A DNA stretch of 64,000 nt from JASGDC01 sp047608145 (GCA_047608145.1 JASGDC010000019.1:1-64000), one strand, 5' to 3'; shown: positions 16,477-24,906, counted from the stretch's first letter. Numbers and translations: made by a program. The notes: generated from the sequence alone by a model not told the origin.

Positions 16477-18147
16477 TTATAGATTTGAATGTAGCAGTTT
16501 GTTAACTGCATCTTTTGCAGTCTTGGTATCAATAGCGTTAACAGCAGCATTTGCCATTTCTTCCATTTCTTCCATTGTGTATTCTGCAAGGTGAGTACGA
16601 ACTTGTGCAACAGCAGGAGCTGACATTGACAAGTAACTTACACCTAGACCAGCAAGTACTAGTGCCAAAATTTCATCAGCAGCAGCCTCACCACAAACAC
16701 CTACAGTCTTGTTATTATTCTTACCAGCTTTAGCAGTCATTCCGATTGCACGGAGTACTGCTGGATGCCAAGGATCTTGGAAACCGGCAGTTGCAGCAAG
16801 CATACGGTCAGCAGCAAGAGTGTACTGAGTCAAGTCGTTAGTACCAATACTTGCAAAGTCACCAATTTCAAGAATCTGATCTGCAAGTAGGGCAGAAGAA
16901 GGTGTTTCCACCATACAGCCAGCATGCTTTATACCAAATTTATTACAAAGATCTACGAAGTACTTTGTTTCTTCAGCATCAACAATCATTGGTGCCATTA
17001 CCCATACATCAGCTTCAGAATCTTTAGCTGCATCAGCAAGAGCTTTAATCTGAGTTTCGAAGATGTCAGGAGTATTACGACAAACACGAATACCACGTTC
17101 ACCCAAAGCTGGGTTTGGCTCTTCATTGAAGTTCAAGAAACTAAGTGGCTTATCAGCACCAGCATCAAGAGTACGAGCAACTACCTTCTTACCAGGGAAA
17201 GCATCGAATAGTTCTTTATATGCTTCATACTGCTTGTCGTAAGATGGAGGAGTGTCGGAATCTAGGAATAAGAACTCAGTACGGAAAAGACCAACACCTT
17301 CAACATCAGCTTCAATTGCTTCTGGGGCGTCCTTTGCTGAGCCAACATTAGCCATCAAAGCAATATGCTGGCCGTCTTTAGTTTTACCTTCACCTTTTTC
17401 GATGATCTTCATGCTAGAAAGAGTCTCTTGCTTCTTCTTAGCTTTAGTAATTGCATATTCATCTGGATGAACTAGCACTTTACCTAGACCAGCATCAACG
17501 ATAACTTCAGTTTCTTCTTCTAAATCAAGAAGTGTCTCTACACCAACAACTGCAGGGATACCTTTTGCACGAGCCAAAATAGCAGTATGGCTTGTAGGTC
17601 CACCTTCTTGAGTTACCAAAGCTTTAACTTTGTTTAGATCAAGAAGAGCAGTGTCAGCTGGAGCTAGATCACTAGCAATTAAAATAAATTCTGAGTCAGA
17701 CTCTGGAACACCTGGCGCCTGCACACCAACAGCTGCAGCAACTGCACGCTGGCGTACATCATCAAGGTCAGCTACACGTTCAGCCATGTAACCGCCAGCC
17801 ATTTTTAACATTTCACGGTACTGCATGAAAGATTCATAAATTGCACGCTGTGCAGTTTTACCATCACCGATTGCAGAATCAATTGCTGGTATCAAACCTG
17901 GATCTTCCGCCATCAAAGCTTGCGCATCCAAAACCTGCTTAGCTTCATCGCCAGCTTTTTCACCACGTTCACGTAAGTCTTTCGCTACAGTTGCCAAAGC
18001 ATCACGTGCGATTTCTTTTTCTTTTGCCACTGGTTTATCACTTGTTACATCTTCAGGCTCTGGCAGAGCTTCTCCCATTTTCAAAACTTTTGAGATAGCA
18101 ACGCCGCTACCAACGCCTATGCCTGTTAATGTTTTTGACTCAGTCAT
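16477..18147 (-). CDS. ptsI: PTS phosphoenolpyruvate-protein phosphotransferase, Enzyme I
   Basis: First enzyme of the PTS: takes phosphate from PEP onto a His and passes it to HPr. The phospho-His motif is GGPTSHTAILAR (about residue 185). The PEP-binding C-terminal domain carries GVGLFRTEFLF, ERGIRVCRNTP, FASIGTNDLTQYTLAADR and GVCGEAAAD with the catalytic Cys. The start was moved to ATG 18147 (MTESKTLTGIGVGSG), which has AAGGAAAG just upstream and matches family N-termini; the longer frame to 18192 would run through a terminator hairpin. About 556 residues, normal length. Last gene of the IIB-IIA-HPr-EI series. Confidence 0.96.
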   Translation of the reverse strand: MTESKTLTGIGVGSGVAISKVLKMGEALPEPEDVTSDKPVAKEKEIARDALATVAKDLRERGEKAGDEAKQVLDAQALMAEDPGLIPAIDSAIGDGKTAQRAIYESFMQYREMLKMAGGYMAERVADLDDVRQRAVAAAVGVQAPGVPESDSEFILIASDLAPADTALLDLNKVKALVTQEGGPTSHTAILARAKGIPAVVGVETLLDLEEETEVIVDAGLGKVLVHPDEYAITKAKKKQETLSSMKIIEKGEGKTKDGQHIALMANVGSAKDAPEAIEADVEGVGLFRTEFLFLDSDTPPSYDKQYEAYKELFDAFPGKKVVARTLDAGADKPLSFLNFNEEPNPALGERGIRVCRNTPDIFETQIKALADAAKDSEADVWVMAPMIVDAEETKYFVDLCNKFGIKHAGCMVETPSSALLADQILEIGDFASIGTNDLTQYTLAADRMLAATAGFQDPWHPAVLRAIGMTAKAGKNNNKTVGVCGEAAADEILALVLAGLGVSYLSMSAPAVAQVRTHLAEYTMEEMEEMANAAVNAIDTKTAKDAVNKLLHSNL

Positions 18148-18168
18148 TATATAACTTTCCTTAACTAT

Positions 18169-18212
18169 GAAAATAAAAAAGGTTGTTTGCACTCATGGTG
18201 CAAACAACCTTT
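18169..18212 (-). terminator. Hairpin with T-run between ptsH and ptsI
   Basis: A perfect 15-bp stem (18178-18192 with 18198-18212, GGTTGTTTGCAC arm) is followed on the minus strand by TTTTTTATTTT. It sits between HPr and EI, so it likely terminates part of the transcript, giving more HPr than EI. Confidence 0.8.
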
Positions 18213-18218
18213 AATCGA

Positions 18219-18488
18219 CTATGCTTCGTCTAGATCACTATCTAGCATATTAGCTAGTTCTTCAAGTTTTTCTTCTGCTCCGTCGCCTTCAGCACTCAAA
18301 GTTACCTTTGTACCGTATGAGAAACTCTGTGCCATTACAGCAAGTAGGCTACGAGCATCAACTGGATCTCCGCCTTCTTTTGCAATTGTCACTGGAAGAC
18401 CAGTAGCAGTTACTGCCTGTACGAACATAGCTGCTGGACGTGCGTGTAGACCAACTTTTGATCCGATTGTTGCTGTTTTAGTTGCCAT
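18219..18488 (-). CDS. ptsH: Phosphocarrier protein HPr
   Basis: 89-residue PTS carrier between EI and the IIA domains. Active His15 lies in GLHARPAA. The regulatory Ser region reads DARSLLAVMAQ (Ser47); this differs from the KSIMGVM of Firmicutes, and actinobacteria generally lack HPr kinase, so Ser phosphorylation is unlikely. The C-terminus is acidic (DSDLDEA). It is third in the operon, 25 bp after the IIA gene, and is followed by a hairpin that probably limits read-through into ptsI. Confidence 0.95.
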   Translation of the reverse strand: MATKTATIGSKVGLHARPAAMFVQAVTATGLPVTIAKEGGDPVDARSLLAVMAQSFSYGTKVTLSAEGDGAEEKLEELANMLDSDLDEA

Positions 18489-18513
18489 ATTAAATTTAGC
18501 TCCTTAAGTTTTA

Positions 18514-18963
18514 TTAATTAATAGTAAGTAGTGGGTCTCCGGCTTCGACTGTTTCCTCATCAGTAACTTCAATAACGTCCTTTTGAGTATCTAGTGCGAT
18601 AATCGGAATAACAGGGGAAAGACCTTTTCCATCAATTTCTTTTGGATTCCAAGTAACTAGCTTGTCGCCTTTAGAAACTTTATCTCCAGCCTCTGCATGC
18701 AATTCAAAACTCTCACCATTAAGGTTTACAGTATCAATACCCAAGTGGATAAGAACTGCCTTTTTGTTTTCGTCTTCGATAACCATTGCATGTGGTTTAA
18801 GAGTACTAATTGTGCCATCGATTGGAGAAACCACTGTTTGCTCTTCACGAGTTGGATCGATTGCAATACCTGGACCAACCATTTCTTGTGCGAATACTGG
18901 ATCTGGTACTTCTGATAGTGGAATTACTTTACCTTCAGTTGGGCTATATACTTTAATACTCAT
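18514..18963 (-). CDS. crr: PTS glucose-type EIIA component
   Basis: 149-residue EIIA of the glucose family (beta-sandwich). Both active-site His are present: His58 in LKPHAM and His73 in VLIHLGIDTV, with GDKVSKGDKLV following. It receives phosphate from HPr and passes it to EIIB. The ATG overlaps the last base of the IIB stop (18963), so the two are coupled. The symbol crr refers to the domain family; partner sugar is probably glucose or N-acetylglucosamine because the divergent IIC belongs to that family. Confidence 0.92.
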   Translation of the reverse strand: MSIKVYSPTEGKVIPLSEVPDPVFAQEMVGPGIAIDPTREEQTVVSPIDGTISTLKPHAMVIEDENKKAVLIHLGIDTVNLNGESFELHAEAGDKVSKGDKLVTWNPKEIDGKGLSPVIPIIALDTQKDVIEVTDEETVEAGDPLLTIN

Positions 18964-19199
18964 TAGATTAAGTCCTGTACATCCTCTGCTATTGAATCTG
19001 CGTCTGCACCTACTACAACTTGCACTGCAGAACCTGCCTTCATTACGCCAAAAGCTCCAGCTGCGCTAAGAGCTGTTTCATCAACTAATGATGGATCTTC
19101 AACTTCCGTACGAAGACGCGTAATACAAGCTTCGACTTCGATAATATTATCTGCTCCGCCGAGCCCTTCTACAATTGCTTCTGCCTTATCCGACATCAT
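18963..19199 (-). CDS. PTS glucose/N-acetylglucosamine-type EIIB component
   Basis: 78-residue stand-alone IIB domain. The phospho-Cys is Cys25 in VEACITRLR, as in the GlcB/NagE class, followed by AAGAFGVMKAGSAVQVV. In many bacteria this domain is fused to IIC; here it is a separate gene at the head of the IIB-IIA-HPr-EI operon, divergent from IIC. The likely SD is GGAGATAATG. Confidence 0.92.
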   Translation of the reverse strand: MMSDKAEAIVEGLGGADNIIEVEACITRLRTEVEDPSLVDETALSAAGAFGVMKAGSAVQVVVGADADSIAEDVQDLI

Positions 19200-19344
19200 T
19201 ATCTCCTTAGTTATAGAAAGTTTCTACTGTTTCATAATAGCGCAAAAATCATTGAAACTGTCTTAAGTCCTTTATTAGTGGTTAAAAAGAGCACTTTTTG
19301 AATGAAATTAATAACTTAAATCCCTTTAAGATGAAAGGAAAAAA

Positions 19345-19408
19345 CAGTGAATAAATCCTGTAAAAATGAAATAAGCTTGCCCCCTTATTCACTGGTTAAA
19401 TACGGGGG
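19345..19408. promoter_or_regulatory. Overlapping inverted repeats in the divergent PTS control region
   Basis: CAGTGAATAA (19345-19354) and TTATTCACTG (19385-19394) form an exact 10-bp inverted repeat. The second arm lies inside another stem, CCCCC (19380-19384) with GGGGG (19404-19408) followed by TTTT. The two structures exclude each other, as in an RNA attenuator, or the first pair could be a repressor operator. Confidence 0.5.
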
Positions 19409-19426
19409 TTTTAGGCAAATAACCTA

Positions 19427-19432
19427 TATAAT
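19427..19432 (+). promoter_or_regulatory. Consensus -10 box of the IIC gene
   Basis: TATAAT 27 nt upstream of the chosen ATG; the leader would be about 20 nt with AGAAAGG as SD. The -35 region is poorly conserved and coincides with the G5 arm of the inverted repeat. Confidence 0.5.
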
Positions 19433-19458
19433 AAGGCTTGTCTATTAAGAAAGGCTGG

Positions 19459-20958
19459 ATGATGAGCGAAGCATCTATTTCACAAAATAAATTCACGGAA
19501 GGTAAAGCCTTCCAAATCATGCAGCGCCTTGGTAGAAGCTTCATGCTACCGATTTCCGTACTTCCTGCAGCAGCTCTCTTGCTCCGTTTGGGTCAAGATG
19601 ACATGCTGGGTAAGGACGGCCTTAATCTGGGCATGTTCGCCGACATCATTGGAGCTGCCGGTGGAGCACTATTTAACAACTTAGGATTCCTATTCGCTGT
19701 AGGTGTCGCTGTTGGTTACGCTAAGAAAGCGGACGGATCAACAGGACTTGCTGCAGTTGTTGGTTATCTGGTGTTTATGAACGTCTTAGACGTTATGTCA
19801 CCACACGTAATGCATGAGAGTCCAAGTATGGACACTCCACACCCAATCGATTATCAGGTACTTGGCGGTATCGTAGTCGGTTTAATTACCGCATTGTTAT
19901 ATGAACGGTTCTATCGAATAAAACTTCCACCATACTTAGCGTTCTTCGGTGGACGTCGTTTCGTGCCAATGGTTACAGCAATCAGTTGTATGATTGCCGG
20001 TGTAATTATGGCATACCCATATCCTGCATTCGAATCAGGTTTGAATTCAGTAAGTACTTGGGTATCTCACCACGTAGTAATTGGTGGTTTCGTATTCGGT
20101 ATGGCTAACCGTCTATTATTGACATTCGGTCTACACCACTTATTGAACAATATCCCATGGTTCCAGCTTGGTTCTTACACTTACCAAGGCCAGGTATACC
20201 ACGGTGATATCGCACGTTTCTTGCACCATGACCCAACAGCAGGTACTTTCATGACTGGTTTCTTCCCAATCATGATGTTTGCACTTCCAGGTGCTGCACT
20301 TGCTATCTGGCACTCAGCTGACAAAGAAAACCGTGCTGCAATTGGTGGTTTGATGACATCTGTAGCTTTGACAGCATTCATCACCGGTGTGACAGAGCCA
20401 CTAGAGTTCTCTTTCATGTTCGTTGCATACCCGCTATACCTATTCCACGCATTCATGACAGGTACTTCACTTGCGTTAGTTAACGCACTTGGTATCCATG
20501 ATGGTTTCGGTTTCTCAGCAGGTGCAATTGACTACACATTGAACTTAGGTATCGCTACTAAACCATTGTTGCTGATTCCAATTGGCCTAGTATACGGAGC
20601 TATTTACTACTTCGTATTCCGTTGGGCAATTGCTAAGTTTGACTTTGCAACACCAGGTCGTACTAAGAAAGACTTGCGGGATTCTAAAGAAACTATCGAG
20701 AAGCAACCAATTGCTAATGATATGAAGAAAGTTAACAGCAAAAAAGCTGCTAACGAAAAAGAGGTTACTGAAAACAAAGGTGAAAGTAACGTTAAAACCT
20801 TAGATGCTGATGAATCACAAGCTAAAGAAAAAGTTGAATCTAAAGCAGCTGATGCTAAAGCGGAGGGTAAATTGGCTGAAAAATCTGAACATCATGGTGA
20901 ATCGCTAAAAGGGCGTCTACATCATTTAACAGATAAAAAGCATGAAGATAAGAAATAA
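19459..20958 (+). CDS. PTS glucose/N-acetylglucosamine-type EIIC permease with charged tail
   Basis: EIIC membrane channel of the Glc family. Typical segments: SFMLPISVLPAAALLLRLG, GVAVGYAKKADGSTGLAAVV, FFGGRRFVPM, FGLHHLLNNIPWF and TGVTEPLEFSFMF (substrate/phosphorylation region). About 10 hydrophobic segments run to residue ~400. The last ~95 residues are Lys/Glu-rich, without the IIB domain often fused here; the stand-alone IIB is encoded divergently. ATG 19459 is chosen over TTG 19438 because AGAAAGG precedes it; ATG 19462 is also possible. The sugar is probably glucose or GlcNAc. Confidence 0.93.
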   Translation: MMSEASISQNKFTEGKAFQIMQRLGRSFMLPISVLPAAALLLRLGQDDMLGKDGLNLGMFADIIGAAGGALFNNLGFLFAVGVAVGYAKKADGSTGLAAVVGYLVFMNVLDVMSPHVMHESPSMDTPHPIDYQVLGGIVVGLITALLYERFYRIKLPPYLAFFGGRRFVPMVTAISCMIAGVIMAYPYPAFESGLNSVSTWVSHHVVIGGFVFGMANRLLLTFGLHHLLNNIPWFQLGSYTYQGQVYHGDIARFLHHDPTAGTFMTGFFPIMMFALPGAALAIWHSADKENRAAIGGLMTSVALTAFITGVTEPLEFSFMFVAYPLYLFHAFMTGTSLALVNALGIHDGFGFSAGAIDYTLNLGIATKPLLLIPIGLVYGAIYYFVFRWAIAKFDFATPGRTKKDLRDSKETIEKQPIANDMKKVNSKKAANEKEVTENKGESNVKTLDADESQAKEKVESKAADAKAEGKLAEKSEHHGESLKGRLHHLTDKKHEDKK

Positions 20959-20969
20959 TCTTCTACCTT

Positions 20970-21008
20970 AAAAATAGTGGGCTATCAGTTGATAGCCCAC
21001 TATTTTTA
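20970..21008. terminator. Bidirectional terminator between IIC and cutC
   Basis: AAAAATAGTGGGCTATCA pairs with TGATAGCCCACTATTTTT. It serves two convergent genes (IIC on plus, cutC on minus). The AAAAATAGTGGG start is the same as in the ptsI terminator. Confidence 0.9.
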
Positions 21009-21035
21009 CCTAATTTTATTAATTTTCACTAATAA

Positions 21036-21755
21036 TTAACTGCCATGTACTTTAGCCACTGCTTCAGCTACGGCTTTTGGATCAGTTACATCGTAGCTAG
21101 TATCACCAGCATCAGCAGAGCCTAAAGTAACATTATCGCTAACTGCTGCACTTTGCTTAGTAGTCTTAGCAGATAAATGGATAGTATCTACACCAGCATC
21201 CATCAGTGGCTTAATATCATCAATCTTAATGCCGCCACCAGCCATTACTTGGATACCACTGACTTCTTTCTTTAACTTAACTAAGTTATCTTTACCCTCA
21301 ATGGCACTATTATGTCCACCAGAAGTAAGAATGCGTGTAAATCCCAGCTCTTTCAGCTCAGTTGCTGCAGCTTCAGGGTCTTTAACTTGATCAAAAGCTC
21401 GATGAAAAGTAAGCTCTTTATCGCCAGCAGCTTCTTTCAATACCTTAATTGCATCGGCATCTACTGTACTATCAGGATTTAACGCACCAATAACAAACCC
21501 TTCACAATGTGCTGAAAGTTCTTTAATATCTGCTGCCATTGTCTGCACTTCATCATCACTGTAAATAAAGTCACCTGGACGTGGACGAATTAAGGCATGA
21601 GTTTCGATACCAATATCAGTTACTCGTTGAGCTAAGCCAGTAGTAGGGGTTAAACCACCTAATGGCAAACCTACACAAAGCTCAATACGATCAGCTTTCT
21701 CATCTTTAGCTACTTTAGCTCCAGCATAATCTTGGACTGCAATTTCAATTTTCAT
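21036..21755 (-). CDS. cutC: CutC-family protein
   Basis: About 240-residue TIM-barrel protein of the CutC family: IEIAVQDYAGA, ADRIELCVGLPLGGLTPT, LIRPRPGDFIYSDDE, TFHRAFDQ, LTSGGHNSA and VMAGGGI are family landmarks. CutC was linked to copper homeostasis, but that role is disputed and the true activity is not settled. It is unlinked here to the copper operon at 49-53 kb. ATG 21755 (MKIEIAV) follows GAAAGAG and fits family starts better than the upstream ATG at 21779. Confidence 0.9.
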   Translation of the reverse strand: MKIEIAVQDYAGAKVAKDEKADRIELCVGLPLGGLTPTTGLAQRVTDIGIETHALIRPRPGDFIYSDDEVQTMAADIKELSAHCEGFVIGALNPDSTVDADAIKVLKEAAGDKELTFHRAFDQVKDPEAAATELKELGFTRILTSGGHNSAIEGKDNLVKLKKEVSGIQVMAGGGIKIDDIKPLMDAGVDTIHLSAKTTKQSAAVSDNVTLGSADAGDTSYDVTDPKAVAEAVAKVHGS

Positions 21756-21978
21756 ATCAACTCTTTCGTCGTAATTCATTTAATGCCAACAAATAAAATT
21801 GTTAGTTTAATTTAATTGTAATTGGTCAATAATCCTAATTAAGAAATTATAGACACGGCATCATTTAAAAAACACTTAAATTATGCTCATACAATCTGCA
21901 TTAGGTACTTAAAGGGCATTGATAATTAATGTATTCTTAATATTTAGTGTTCATTAAGAGGATAAATAGGGAAGTGCG

Positions 21979-22407
21979 ATGGAATCAAATAAAGCCACTA
22001 AACGTCACACTGTAGAAGATCAAACTAGCGTAGCTAATGAAACAACGGAAGCTATAAAACACAAAGAAATAACTGATCAAGGTAAAGTCATTGAGCTAAC
22101 TCCTGAAGAATTTATCCAACGCGAAGAAACTAGCACAAACGAACTTCCTGTAGTAGAAACCGAAAAACAGAGTAGTGCTGTGGAAGATTCGCCAAAACAA
22201 CCAAAGAAGTTTAATTTTCCTAAAACTGAAGGCCTTGAAGAGAATGGCTCTAAAGCAAAGTGGAGAGTAAAACACCTTATCGAAAGTGGTAAACAAACCA
22301 TTAATAACTTTGATAGGGAAGAAACGCTAGAAAAAGCAAAGAATACTAGCTCCAAATTATTTAAAAATATTCAAAAAGGTATCGGACAGCTTAAGAATCG
22401 AAAGTAA
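21979..22407 (+). CDS. Hypothetical acidic/disordered protein
   Basis: 142 residues, rich in Glu, Lys, Thr and Ser, with no membrane helix or recognised domain. The C-terminal ~45 residues (LIESGKQTINNFDREETLEKA...) could form amphipathic helices. An AGGGAAG stands before the ATG. The 3' end overlaps a convergent small ORF (22357-22569). Function unknown. Confidence 0.55.
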   Translation: MESNKATKRHTVEDQTSVANETTEAIKHKEITDQGKVIELTPEEFIQREETSTNELPVVETEKQSSAVEDSPKQPKKFNFPKTEGLEENGSKAKWRVKHLIESGKQTINNFDREETLEKAKNTSSKLFKNIQKGIGQLKNRK

Positions 22408-22569
22408 AACCATAAAGTTTAACACCACACTTACAGCTAACCATACTTTTGTCTCATAGCCTTTTTGTAAACCGTCTGAAGCGCCGTGACCGCCCATTTT
22501 GGTAGGAAACCAATTAGAGCCTACTGCATTCACATACACTTCAGGCCATAGTCTTGCTACAGCTTTCAT
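22357..22569 (-). CDS. Unrecognised small protein with one membrane helix, possibly truncated
   Basis: 70 residues. The first half is Trp/Gly/Pro-rich (ARLWPEVYVNAVGSNWFPTK, MGGHGASDGLQKGYETKVW), which looks like real protein rather than a chance frame; the second half is a hydrophobic helix (VWLAVSVVLNFMVLLSIL). No SD precedes the ATG and an in-frame TAG lies just upstream, so it may be the 3' end of a decayed gene. It overlaps the convergent gene by 51 bp. Family not recognised. Confidence 0.4.
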   Translation of the reverse strand: MKAVARLWPEVYVNAVGSNWFPTKMGGHGASDGLQKGYETKVWLAVSVVLNFMVLLSILKLSDTFLNIFK

Positions 22570-22718
22570 TGATAGTAACTAGTGTCAGTTATATTACCTA
22601 AGTCTAAGCGACCACCCAAGTAAGTATTTCATTTGAAGAGCATGCCAGTAATTTGAAGTAAAGAAAAAGTGGCCTAAGTTAAATACTACTTAACATAATA
22701 TACATTATCGGCTATTTA

Positions 22719-23720
22719 CTAGTCTTGGTCTTTACCTAGGAGAGCTTCACCTTCTAGCTCATTTTCAGGTTTAGCTTCCTCATCATCAATCTCTTCAAAA
22801 GCATCTTCACCTTCATGCTGATCTAATTCTGCCAAAGCATCCTGTCCAGTAATAACTTCTGGCTCACCTTCAACACTCATATCTTTATTGGCAGTAAAAT
22901 GAATTACCGGCAAATCACCATCAGTTTCAATTGTGTCACCGCCACCGTTACGATCGTGATAACCAGTCGAATAGTTTTTAATAATTTCAACATCATGGAC
23001 CAAGCCAGTCTCTGAAACACTTTGCACAATATAGTCACGTTCTTCATCAGTACGTTCCGCAATTTTATGAGTAACCTGTAGTGTGTATACTGAGAACCCA
23101 ATTCTACGGTCAAAAGTACCGGCAGCAAGCCATTCAACTTCGAAACCACCTGGCAATAACCAGCCTTTAGGGGTTTTCCAAAAACGCACATGATGACGTT
23201 GTGAGGTGCTGCCTGATACTTCTTGCTGAAAAGCCAAATCTTGTTTGTTTCCAAAAAGCATCAGCGTACTTACTGGTGCATCTGGATAAGGCTGTCTCAT
23301 GACCGTACATTTAATAATTTTAAGAGTAGATTTCCAATTCAATGGGTCAGCCTCTACCCAACCAGCTTGCACCATTGCTTTACGTAAATCGTCTTCGGTC
23401 CCAGTAGCTGCAATATTAACTGGATCTCCTAGTAAACCATCTGGCGTACGCACTCTACCAATAAAGTACGAAGGTAAGTAAATTGCAGATAGCATTTTAT
23501 GGATTCTTGGCAATATAATATATGCCAAGAGTAACCACATTACGATAAATACCCAGAAAAAGCTTTTTGTGAATGCTTTAGGAAATAGGAAATAATAAAC
23601 AACCCACCCTGCAGCTAAGAAAATTACTAGGAATAAAGCACGTTGTCCCCAGAAAATAGCTGTATTTAACCAAGTCTTTTCAAATTGCTCTTTTTTAGCA
23701 TTTAATTTCTCATTCACCAT
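22719..23720 (-). CDS. LssY C-terminal-domain membrane protein
   Basis: 333 residues. Two membrane helices near residues 25-45 and 53-75, then an LssY_C-type domain: RTPDGLLGDPVNIAATGTED, AMVQAGWVEADPLNW, LMLFGNKQDLAFQ, HHVRFWKTP, AAGTFDRRIGFSVY, QVTHKI and ERDYIV. The last ~50 residues are strongly acidic and low complexity. The domain occurs in membrane-linked proteins of unknown activity, sometimes fused to PAP2 phosphatases; no phosphatase motif is here. It is divergent from rbpA. Confidence 0.82.
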   Translation of the reverse strand: MVNEKLNAKKEQFEKTWLNTAIFWGQRALFLVIFLAAGWVVYYFLFPKAFTKSFFWVFIVMWLLLAYIILPRIHKMLSAIYLPSYFIGRVRTPDGLLGDPVNIAATGTEDDLRKAMVQAGWVEADPLNWKSTLKIIKCTVMRQPYPDAPVSTLMLFGNKQDLAFQQEVSGSTSQRHHVRFWKTPKGWLLPGGFEVEWLAAGTFDRRIGFSVYTLQVTHKIAERTDEERDYIVQSVSETGLVHDVEIIKNYSTGYHDRNGGGDTIETDGDLPVIHFTANKDMSVEGEPEVITGQDALAELDQHEGEDAFEEIDDEEAKPENELEGEALLGKDQD

Positions 23721-23792
23721 TAGAATAATTTTACCTCATTCCAGCGTTAAATACTGTAGAATAGATTGGAACTATCTAACGAAAGAGGATAA

Positions 23793-24158
23793 ATGAGCGA
23801 TCGCAGTCTTCGTGGTATGAGGTTAGGCTCTCAAAGTAAAGAAACTGAAGAAGGCGTTGAACCAGCACCACGCCAAGTAGTTGACTACACGTGTCCTAAC
23901 GGACATGAAACTAAAATTACATTTTCTGTAGATGCTGATATCCCAGAAAAATGGAACTGTAAATGTGGCCAGCAAGCTACAATCACTAGCGGACAGGACA
24001 CTACTCCTGAAAATATTAATGAAAAAACAGTCCGTACTCACTGGGACATGCTTTTGGAACGTCGAACTCCAGAAGAGTTAGAAAAGATTCTCGAAGATCG
24101 TTTAGAAATTCTTCGAAATCGCAGAAAAACTGCAAAGATGAACGCTGAAGCTAACTAA
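23793..24158 (+). CDS. rbpA: RNA polymerase-binding protein RbpA
   Basis: Actinobacteria-specific transcription factor that binds RNA polymerase and the principal sigma factor and stabilises the open complex. 121 residues: the N-terminal tail with LRGMRLGSQS, the zinc-binding core YTCPNGHETKITF and KWNCKCGQQA, then the basic linker and the sigma-interacting helix (HWDMLLERRTPEELEKILED). SD GAAAGAGG is well placed. A terminator hairpin begins within the last codons. This gene is one of the best lineage markers in the window. Confidence 0.97.
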   Translation: MSDRSLRGMRLGSQSKETEEGVEPAPRQVVDYTCPNGHETKITFSVDADIPEKWNCKCGQQATITSGQDTTPENINEKTVRTHWDMLLERRTPEELEKILEDRLEILRNRRKTAKMNAEAN

Positions 24159-24177
24159 GCTTCAGCGTTTAGTTTTT
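24141..24177 (+). terminator. Terminator overlapping the rbpA stop
   Basis: AACGCTGAAGC (24141-24151) pairs with GCTTCAGCGTT (24159-24169), followed by TAGTTTTTT. The stem uses the last rbpA codons and also the stop of the convergent ppm1 gene. Confidence 0.85.
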
Positions 24178-24906
24178 TGCAAACAAACTCTTTAGCTGCT
24201 CTTTCCGGTCTTTAATAGCCCAGCGTGTGATACGAATCAAAGATTCTTTGGCAATTGTGCTATCCATTTTAGACTCACCAATTTCACGCTCAATGAAAGT
24301 AATCGGCACTTCTACAATCTTGCACCCTGATTTATAAGCTCTGCGAGCTAACTCAGTTTGGAAACTATAACCAGAAGACTCTACTGTCTCATACTCGATT
24401 TTTTCTAAGCACTCTTTAGTATAAACGCGATACCCAGCAGTAATATCACGAATGCCTGTACCCATTAAAATCCTAGTGTATAAATTACCACCGAATGATA
24501 AAGCTAATCTAAATAGTGGCCAGTTTATAACTTTTCCGCCCTTTACATAACGCGAACCAATTACTAAATCAGCACCTTTTTTACTTTTAGCTAATAACAG
24601 TGGCAGCTGTTCTGGCTGATGTGACCCATCTGCGTCCATTTCAACTAGTAATTCATAGCCGTTCTTAATACCCCAAGTAAAACCTTCAACATACGCTCCA
24701 CCAAGCCCATTCTTCTTTTCACGATGCATTACATGAATGTGTGAATCAGCTTTAGCTAAGGTATCAGCAACATCGCCTGTGCCATCAGGACTGTTATCGT
24801 CAACAACCAAAATATGAGCCTCTGCAACTGAATCACGAATACGTTTAGTGATTATTGGCAGGTTTTCACGTTCATTAAAAGTCGGCATAATTACTAGTAT
24901 TGTCAT
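24169..24906 (-). CDS. ppm1: Polyprenol monophosphomannose synthase (GT2 family)
   Basis: GT2 glycosyltransferase, 245 residues, without C-terminal membrane anchors, as in the catalytic domain of actinobacterial Ppm1. The motifs are VIMPTFNERENLP, ILVVDDNSPDGTGDVA with the metal-binding DD, ELLVEMDADGSHQPEQLPLL with DAD, and DITAGYRVY. It would transfer mannose from GDP-mannose to polyprenyl phosphate, the donor for protein O-mannosylation and lipoglycans. The acyltransferase partner often fused or adjacent (Lnt/Ppm2) is not here. It is convergent with rbpA. Confidence 0.9.
   Translation of the reverse strand: MTILVIMPTFNERENLPIITKRIRDSVAEAHILVVDDNSPDGTGDVADTLAKADSHIHVMHREKKNGLGGAYVEGFTWGIKNGYELLVEMDADGSHQPEQLPLLLAKSKKGADLVIGSRYVKGGKVINWPLFRLALSFGGNLYTRILMGTGIRDITAGYRVYTKECLEKIEYETVESSGYSFQTELARRAYKSGCKIVEVPITFIEREIGESKMDSTIAKESLIRITRWAIKDRKEQLKSLFAKN

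Noticed and set aside
18147..18192. N-terminal extension of Enzyme I (MQTTFFIFIVKESYI)
   Set aside because: It is translated from the terminator hairpin and T-run after ptsH; the SD and conserved start lie at 18147.
19438..19458. Leaderless TTG start of the IIC gene right at the predicted transcription start
   Set aside because: Possible in actinobacteria, but AGAAAGG directly before ATG 19459 and family N-termini favour the later start.
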